Of a stretch of 64,000 bases of DNA, positions 56,850 through 64,000 are shown in pieces. Position 1 is the stretch's first letter; each line of letters begins with the position of its first letter. The notes under the pieces were generated by a model. The model was not told the DNA's origin, ran no database searches, and was given only the letters and a program-made list of their open reading frames with translations. Source of the DNA: Ustilaginoidea virens (Eukaryota; Ascomycota; Sordariomycetes; Hypocreales; Clavicipitaceae); assembly GCF_000687475.1 (NCBI RefSeq), contig NC_057322.1, positions 2,108,001-2,172,000 on the forward strand. The letters run 5' to 3'. A program made the position numbers and the translations under genes.

Positions 56850-58230
56850 TCTAAGAAGTTCTTTAGGGGTTCCTATATAGATAAGTCGTATTTTTTCTAT
56901 TTAATAAGTATATTATAATTCTATCCCCGACCTTAGGCATTTCTTATAGCGAAAATCTCTTCTATTTTATATTCTTTATATAGCCGATTAGAGTCCTAAG
57001 GTAGTATAAGTAGGGGACCGGGTTATATATTAGTTACCTCCTAACTTAATAGTAGGTCGGAAGCCGCTCGTTCGACTAAATCAATATAGAAAATTAAGTA
57101 AATACCCTATAGGATATTAAGTCGAATATTAAGTAGAGATAGTATAGTTATAACTATATACTTTATTAAGACCCAATCGAGCTTTTTATAAGGCCGGTTT
57201 ATCTTAATATTATATAAGGTAAGCTACACCCGATCCCTAACTTAAAAACATTCCACTGGATAGTGCAAACGGTTAATTATATCCTACTACCGCTACTATA
57301 TAAAGGCGATAGCGGCCTAGGCTACTTCTTATCCCTTATAAAGGGTAGCTAAAAATAAGGCGGCCCGCCCTTTCGGGGTCGTTAAACTTAGTATTATATC
57401 TAGAGGCGATATAACTATTAGAATATTAAATCTATTAAAAAGCCGATTAAGACTAAAACTAGTTACTAATAATATCCAGTTATTTAATACTAGTTAGCAT
57501 ACCGTAAGGTGTTTTAGCTAATTATATTAGTCAAAAGAGACTATAATATATAAGATAGCCTAGACCTTTTAGTTCATCCGTTCTATACCGCTATCGGTCT
57601 AGGGGTGATATATAATTAAGAGGAGTTATTCGGTCCCAACTAAATTATAAAGTATAGTCTAAAATTATCCTACTTAATTAGATCCTTAATCGCTAATAAT
57701 TTCGTTAGGGAACCTATAGAAACGCCACTAGTACTATTAGAACCATTCTATATAGTCTTCCGCTTTTATAGAGTATATTACCTTAAATTAGATATACTTC
57801 AATAGGCGATTAGTAATAACTATAAGGAATCGCAGGTTAGATATATTATATATAGGAAGATCTATTATAAAGTCAATAGAAATCTGCGACTAAAATCGGT
57901 CTAGGATAGGTAATAGCTATAGTAGGCCCTAGCGTAATTATCGGCTCTTATATGCCCTATAGCATTAGCAATTCTAGATATATCTCGCTACCGCTAAAGA
58001 TATATTATCGAAGTAGTAGTCTCGATATAATAACTAGAATGTAATATTCTTCCCTAGATAGCCTATAGTGGGTGATTTATAGTATTACTATATAACTATA
58101 GTGGTTAAGGGTTCAAAAGAAGGGAGCTATATCTGCCCCCGGTAGAGAAGCGCGCTATAGGCATTTAGGGTATAATCTATAATCTATTCCCTTATTAAAG
58201 CCTTAGTCGGAAAATATCTCTCGCCTTTCG
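56850..58230 (-). pseudogene. C2 integrase with chromodomain
   Basis: Chromodomain relic at about 56870-56960 reads NYNILIK, stop, KKYDLSI, the VKWKGY-type core. Upstream on the coding strand integrase pieces match C1. Heavily stopped and frameshifted. Confidence 0.75.
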
Positions 58231-58239
58231 CTATTACTA

Positions 58240-59760
58240 CCTAGTATACCCTATATATTTTATCCTCGGCTATAGTATAATCCTAGAGTGCCTAAAGGCA
58301 GGAGTTAGCGAAAATATACGAGCTATTAGGTAAGCTAAATCCTAAAGGTATAATTATAGGAACCGGTTTAGTAGTCGAGTCTAGGTAGAGTACTAAAATT
58401 AATAATAATTTTAAAATCTAGCTAATCCTTAGTATTACGCCATTAGCTTCCTATTCCCATCGAGATAGCGTATTAAGGCATTAAGCCTGCGACCTTAGCC
58501 TATACTAGAGATAGAAATTAAAAAGTGCTAATATTTCGGCCTATTTAGCCTACTATTCTAATATCTTACGGGGTTAAGCAAAATACTTTAGATTCTTATA
58601 GTCTATAAAAATAGTAAATAGGGAGGCTACTAATTAGAGTTTAGCTAACCATACCTTAAAATAAAAGATAATAGTAAGAAGCTCCTTATCGTGAATTATA
58701 TAGTTCCATTTAGCATCTATTAGGCGTATAGAATAGTATATAATAGGGTAGAAGACTCTATCTTCCCTAATTTAAGAGAGGCAGCTACTAAAAGTAGTAT
58801 TAAAGCTATCCGCTTTGAGAATTGTTTCCTTATTAAGGTCCTATTAAATAAAGACCGGGTATAAAATAAAGTAATACTTAAGCGCCTAAAATGCCTCCTC
58901 TTCCTTATCTAACTATTAAAAGGGAACCCCCTTCTTTATTAATTTAACTAAAGGTTCAGCAAGTCGGGAGAAATTAGGGATAAAATCGCAATAAAAATTT
59001 ATAAAGCTAAGGAAGCTTTAGACCCCCTTTAGTTTCATAAGGGCTTCCTAGTTCTAAATAGCCTTAATCTTTTTAGGGTCTAAATAGATCTCTTTTCCTA
59101 CTGTTATAATATAACCTAGATATTAGACCTCTATTATAGTAAAATCACACTTCTCTAAGTCTAGGTTAAGACTAGCGTCTTAAAGTCGTCAGAGTATATC
59201 CTTAATGCATCCCATATAGTCCTCCCTTAATCCTAAGGTATAAATAAAGACATTATTAAGGTATATAATCGCAAAATCCCTAAATATATTTCCTAAGGCC
59301 CTATTAATATATTATTGGAATATTATAGGGGCTCCAATAAGGCCAAAAGGTATAATAAGCCACTTAAAAAGGCCGAATCGCATACAGAATACAGTAAGGT
59401 ATTCATCACCTTCTGCGATATAGATTTTATAGAATACCGCGCATATATTAACTTTAGTAAACCATTTCGCCTAGGATAAAGATCGTAAGGTCTCTTTAAT
59501 AAGCAGAAGGGGATATTAGTCTTAAGCTATAACCTTATTTAGGGCTCGGTAATCTATATAAAAATGTTACCCTCTATTCCCCTTTCTCGCTAGGAGGACT
59601 AAAGCTGCCGCTAATAAAGAACTCGCCCGAATCTATCCCTTATCTATAAGGTTGGTTACTTATCTCTAAACCTTAAGAAGCTAGTCCCATAGTATATTAT
59701 ATAATAGGCCCTAAGGTAGGTCTGGTATACTTCCATCCAGGGCCTTCTTAAGCTGAATAT
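58240..59760 (-). pseudogene. C2 reverse transcriptase and RNase H
   Basis: Matches C1 30650-32110: RALNKVIA-like, the KVNICAVFYKI-like palm start, an AIIYLNNVFIYTL-like segment at the catalytic box, then DASLNLDLEKCDFTI and YLGYIITVGKEI, followed by a gypsy RNase H. Asp-to-Asn changes and many stops. Confidence 0.82.
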
Positions 59761-60049
59761 AATAGTCTAATATACCCCGGTATAAAGGAAGGCCAGAGGC
59801 CTTTTCCTTATCAAATAGGTCGCTAAATTCCTATAACTCTAAAGGTAGTCCCTGCGGCTTCTATAGAGATAGTATAGGGTCCTAATATAGCGGAAGCATA
59901 ATGCGGAGAATATATATTATCTCTTATAGGCTTATAGTAATAAAAGAGGTCGATTAGTCTTTAGAACGCTTTACCTACTAGAGCATACTATAGAAGACTA
60001 AACTAAAAATATTAACCGCAGTAGGGCTAGACTATTATACTACTAATTC

Positions 60050-61400
60050 CTAGACGATAAGATTACCCGCTACTCTAATCTATATCCAATATCATTTCGC
60101 TTATAATATAACATTATAGTATTCCATCTAAGAGAGACCTAAGATAATATTATAGGTAAGGCCTAGGATTATATAAAGCATAACTATAGAAGGCTAGCTA
60201 TTAATATTAATATCTACGCGAACGATATACATAATAGAGGAAGTCGCTTCCTTATATTCCCTTAAATAGCTCCGAATCTCTACTACCGTTCCGATTTTCC
60301 TATATTATAATAGGCGGATAGGTTAAAGACCTAACCGTTATACTATTTTTTCGCTTATAGTGCTATAATAATTATAACCCGAGTCGATTAAGGTATTAAT
60401 AAAAGTATAAGATTTATATAATATCGGTACTAAAAAGGGGTGCCTATCTATATATTCTATAATCTCTTTTATCTCCTTTATATAAGGTCCTTTTTGTAAT
60501 CAATCGGAGTTCTAGGTATATACTTTAAGCCCTCTCGTGAGATTAGGCTTAAAGGCTAGTCTTTTCCCTAAGAGTCGTTACTACTATCATCCTTAGCGGC
60601 CTAAGAGTCTACTATAGCCACCTTAACCGTTCCCGGTCTATAGGCCCTTTATAAACGGCATTTCTATATATAGTAGGTAGAAGCACTATAATAAAGATAA
60701 AAATCCTTCTCCTATCACTCGTTAAGGACCTCCTATAAAACCTATTCAACTATATATTACTTACTCTTTAAAGTAAGCTAGTTAATACCTATTATCTGTA
60801 TATTACCTTCTACATCCTAATTATTATTTTATCGATTGCAAGGAGGACTAGAATAGCACCTAATAGTTAGGCTAGTCTTAAGGTTAATAGCAATTTAACG
60901 ATAGCAGTCGACTGCTATATAGTAGTTATTACGGGAGACCCTAAGTCCAATAATCTTATCGGCTATTCTAGTATTTAATATAAAATAAAGGTATTCGAGT
61001 TTTACTTCCTTAGGCTAGCTAATTCCTCCTATAAACGCTAGTTTTTCCTTAAATTAAACAAAGAAAGCAGCAAAAGGTTCTTTAGGGCTTTAGCATAAAG
61101 AGTGCTTAAGTTCAGTAATCGCGCGGTCCTATTAATATAGGTCCTCAAAGAAATATTAGAGGTATTTAAAAAACTTCGCTATATTATAATCGCAGGCCTT
61201 GCTATTCTCAAAAAAGGCTGCGACTTATAATTAGACTATAAAAAACAGGTTTTAAAAGATAAATATCTACTATATCTTTTCGTCCCCAATAAAGTCCTTA
61301 TCGACCTTAAGCTTATATTGTATAAAAATTCGCTAGGCGGTAAATATTATCTTTTTGCCGTTAAAGGGGTCCCCTATCGGGATCGGCTTACGCTTAGGTT
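60050..61400 (-). pseudogene. C2 gag and protease
   Basis: Protease near 60360 (the LIDSGYNYYSTISEK-like motif) and gag up to about 61390 (PIGDPFNGKKIIFTA-like start). The plus-strand open frame 61318-61515 is the shadow of the gag start. Leader 61400-61704 shows nothing else. Confidence 0.7.
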
Positions 61401-61704
61401 AGGTATAAGCCGCATCGAGAGTGGTAGGAAGGATAGGTCCGCCTTATTATATTACCGGGACCGGTTAGTATTCCGGTTAGGGTTTACTCGCCTACTCTAC
61501 AAAATAAGCCTATAAAGAGTTTATCTACGATTGAATCTATTGTATACCCTTAGAAAATTGCTGTATTTAGGTGTGTATATTACGTCGGGGGCGCTACTGC
61601 CCCGTGCCGTCTGCCCCCATCTTATTAAGCGCGCTTATTTCCATGTCGTATAACGCTTATATTATTGGTTTTATAACATAGAGTTATAACAGTAAGGCTG
61701 AGAG

Positions 61705-61715
61705 AGTCTATTTAA
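61705..61715 (-). promoter_or_regulatory. C2 self-priming PBS
   Basis: Coding strand TTAAATAGACT, exact complement of AGTCTATTTAA in the 5' LTR (plus-strand 61767-61777). Confidence 0.65.
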
Positions 61716-61716
61716 A

Positions 61717-61960
61717 TATAAAGGACTAGCCCTAGAGCGACTGCAAATAGGCGTTAATAATATATATTAAATAGACTAAAGAGGAAAGAAAAGGATCCAA
61801 ATAGGAACCTTCTATCTAGTCTATTTATATCCCGATTATAATACGTATCGGAGTCCTAGTATAGTCCCGTGACTCCGTCTATTGCCCTTCTTAGGCTAGA
61901 CGCGGGCGCAGCCCGAGTCCTAGCCACATTGTGGCGCGGGCGTAGCCCGAGCCCGTGACA
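61717..61960 (-). repeat. C2 5' LTR (244 bp)
   Basis: Ends GCCCGTGACA, nearly unmutated at the outer end, then TSD CTTAC. Confidence 0.92.
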
Positions 61961-61965
61961 CTTAC

Positions 61966-62208
61966 TAGCTTTAGGGCTATTAGTGCGGCTATAGAGGTAT
62001 TAATCCCTCTAGAAAAACAGGTCATTAGCCATAAGCTGGCCCCCCAGACCGAGTCAGGTAGGTTACTAGCTACGCTAGGTAATAGCACCTACCTCGTCTA
62101 TATCCCATATCGCCGGGTCGTCACTAAGACCTCTTTCATTACCTTTACCTACCAAAATAAAGGTATAGGCCCTATTTTAAGTGGCCTAGAGGGCACCTTT
62201 GATTTCTA
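61966..62208 (+). pseudogene. B3 integrase, part after C2
   Basis: Continues the integrase C-terminus: SFRAISAAIEVLIPLEKQVI, LGNSTYLVYIPYRRVVTKTS. No stop in 81 codons and in frame with gag once C2 and one TSD copy are removed. Confidence 0.85.
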
Positions 62209-63230
62209 ACCGCCTTCTAATTTAGAGGGGGTAAATATCGACTAAATTGCTCTGGAAGAGCCTATTTGGAAGTCGCCTCGGCAAAATATGCCTATTTCTA
62301 GCGTAGCCGAAGGCATAGGCCTACCACAGGCCACGGATCCAATACAGCCTACGGGCCCACAAATAGGCCTAATATAGCACACAGATCCACCACAACCAGT
62401 AGGCCTACTACCAATTGGCCCGCCACAGCACTCTGCAATATTTCCTAGTAATTCGCCGTCTTTCGATTCCAAATCGCTTCAGCCTAACTCAGCTTTTTAG
62501 CTTAGGCAAGACGGTCCTTTTTCACCAGCTAAAGAATTTACGCCTTTTTCCCATACAAAAAGGCTGTAAATACTAAGAAATACAGAAAGCTCTCATCACC
62601 AGGAATCTCAACCACAGAGATTTTCCAAATCCATCACAAAAGTAGGCATACCCCGCACATATAAAAATTCTGACTCGCCCCACATAGCAAATTTTCAATA
62701 GTCCGAATCTCAAAGGCCTACACATACTGATTTTCTGCGACTTTCCGATACAACAGATTCTGCCTTTTCGCCCGGCTTCCTAGTAAATGCAGCATTTCGC
62801 CATAGTAAAATGCTACCTATACTAAAATATCTAAAATTCGAGAATCTAAATATCGCCTTAAATGAGAGACTATAGGAGAAAATATTTCGAGTATCAGAAA
62901 AGGTGCCTATTCAGCCATACTAGGTTAAGGCTACTAGGGGTAGAATTCGAGGAAGAATACAGCCATAGATACGAGACGTATAAGGTATCCTAAGTTATGG
63001 ATACTATAGGTCACTTTTGGACCTACAGACTAACGACCAACAGTCTGACCAACAGTCTGACCTACAGACTGACCAATAGGGTGCTTTTTTACCCACTCAG
63101 CCGGAAAATAATGGCATTTTCGGGTTCCCACCCACCTAGCCGAAAAACAATAGAATTTTCGGATACCTAGGCAGCCCCCTAGAGGCTTCCATATAGGATT
63201 TCCACCCTTCCTATGCCTTTTACCAATAAA
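62209..63230 (+). other. B3 integrase-RT linker
   Basis: Same Pro/Gln/Ser-rich linker as B1 and B2: ALEEPIWKSPRQNMP, QPTGPQIGL, PPQPVGLLPIGPPQHS, SFDSKSLQPNSAF. It contains the CAGACTGACC-type repeat at 63025-63080 and the ends of the linker's own RIP stops. Confidence 0.6.
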
Positions 63231-64000
63231 TGCACGATATCTACTACAAGGTAAAGGCTACAAAACGGGCCCTAGAAGGTATGCCTAATAGCTGGAAGGA
63301 AGTCTTATACAACCCACAAAAAGATAGCTAGGTTAAAGCCTTATTTTCGGAATTCAAGCAATTAATCGATTTAAATATCTTCTAATTTATTCCTAAGACT
63401 AGTATTCCTACTAGTAGGAAAATATTGCGTAACCGGCCTATTTTTCGTGTTAAGAAAGATGCGAATAATAACCCGGTTAAATATAAAGCACGATTAGTTA
63501 TTAAAAGCTTTATGCAGATATCTAGGCAAGACTTTATAGAGACCTATGCCTCGACTTCGATCCTACCAACATAGAGGATTATCCTTACTCTTACTACTAT
63601 AAATAACTAGGAAATAGAGCAGATCGACTTTATTAGTGCCTTTCTAAATAATAAACTACTGGAGACGATTTATATAGAGATTCTAGCTAGTTTTCTAGAA
63701 TTTGCAGAAAGCCTATTCTTACCTAATCCAGCCTTGTGGTCTGACCTATAGCGTCAACGACTTCTAGCCTTGCTTACTAAGGTTAGATATAACCCCTCTA
63801 TATCACAAGTCATACTATTAAAGAAAGCCTTATATGGGCTAAAATAAGGCCCTCGCGAATAGCAGTTACGGTTAAAAGACCTTCTAGTGCAAGAGGGTTT
63901 TAAGCCGTTACTTTCTAATGCTGCCGTCTTCTATAATAAAGGAATGCATACCTTTATTATAACCTATATAGATAACTGCTTGATTGTCGGTCCGGACCTT
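63231..64000 (+). pseudogene. B3 reverse transcriptase, N-terminal part
   Basis: YYKVKATKRALEGMPNSWKE, LIDLNIF, stop, FIPKTSIPTSRK, NRPIFRVKKDANNNPVKYKA, EIEQIDFISAFLNNKLLE and the catalytic box TYIDNCLIVGPDL (second Asp to Asn) at the window edge. Runs past 64000. Confidence 0.88.

Larger units (their letters stand above)
54342..61960 (-). mobile_element. C2: Ty3/gypsy chromovirus, family C, complete
   Basis: TSD CTTAC at both ends. The uninterrupted site exists in B1 (21160-21164) and B2 (48720-48724). LTRs 246 and 244 bp. 7,619 bp, same layout as C1, including the opposite-strand frame and poly-T tract. Interrupts B3 integrase, so it is the youngest insertion of that stack. Strongly RIP-mutated in the body. 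Confidence 0.94.
50559..64000 (+). mobile_element. B3: Ty1/copia family B, hosting C2, cut by the window end
   Basis: Plus-strand copy in B2 gag. 5' LTR 50559-51274, PBS, gag-pol frame from 51580, integrase split by C2 (TSD CTTAC at 54337-54341 and 61961-61965), linker and RT to the window end. The gag, protease and integrase pieces, including the part after C2 once the insertion is subtracted, lie in one frame, so this family uses a single gag-pol ORF. Stops in that frame are TAG/TAA at Gln/Trp positions. Confidence 0.92.

Overview
The window looks like a chromosome segment of a filamentous ascomycete (Pezizomycotina), judged from four things: an intron-containing nuclear tRNA-Phe gene, decayed fungal-type metabolic genes, fungal-type copia and chromodomain gypsy retrotransposons, and pervasive C-to-T / G-to-A decay, mainly CpA to TpA, that turns CAG, CAA and TGG codons into stops. 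That decay is the signature of repeat-induced point mutation (RIP). No species can be named from the sequence alone.

Two halves differ sharply. Positions 1 to about 9,080 have normal base composition. They hold a tRNA-Phe(GAA) gene (3030-3127), a 104-bp tandem array just downstream, and three minus-strand gene relics: a short-chain dehydrogenase/reductase (about 5228-6190), a GMC oxidoreductase (about 6560-7984) and the C-terminal part of a SAM-dependent methyltransferase (8714-9076), cut off where RIP-mutated DNA begins. The rest of this part shows no gene I recognise.

From about 9,080 to the end nearly everything is RIP-mutated retrotransposon DNA, nested several deep. I resolved three families by LTRs and target-site duplications (TSDs). 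Family A is Ty1/copia, about 7.4 kb, LTR about 340 bp. Family B is Ty1/copia, about 7.5 kb, LTR about 720 bp. Family C is a Ty3/gypsy chromovirus with a chromodomain, about 7.3-7.6 kb, LTR about 250 bp. There is also a lone LTR of a fourth family (E). Nesting: A2(-) contains B1(-), which contains A1(+); A2 also contains A3(+), which contains C1(-); then comes LTR E, a 3' fragment A4(+), an unclassified RIP-mutated coding stretch, and C3(+), which is interrupted by B2(-), which is interrupted by B3(+), which contains C2(-) and runs off the window. TSDs: GGGTA (B1), GTTAT (A1), ATTAA (A3), CCTAT (C1), CTTAC (C2). Uninterrupted sister copies show the empty sites for A1 and C2.

The most interesting points are: a RIP-mutated but coherent reading frame on the strand opposite gag-pol in family C, between the chromodomain and the 3' LTR, present in C1 and C2; an 11-nt self-complementarity in all three C copies that matches the self-priming known for Tf1/sushi elements; a family B primer-binding site that matches the anticodon arm of initiator tRNA-Met (half-tRNA priming as in Drosophila copia and yeast Ty5); and an internally deleted subfamily A' (A3 and A4) with the same deletion structure and an expanded 21-residue-coding tandem repeat. 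No retrotransposon copy appears able to express a complete Gag-Pol. Stop codons are interpreted throughout as RIP products, which is inference.
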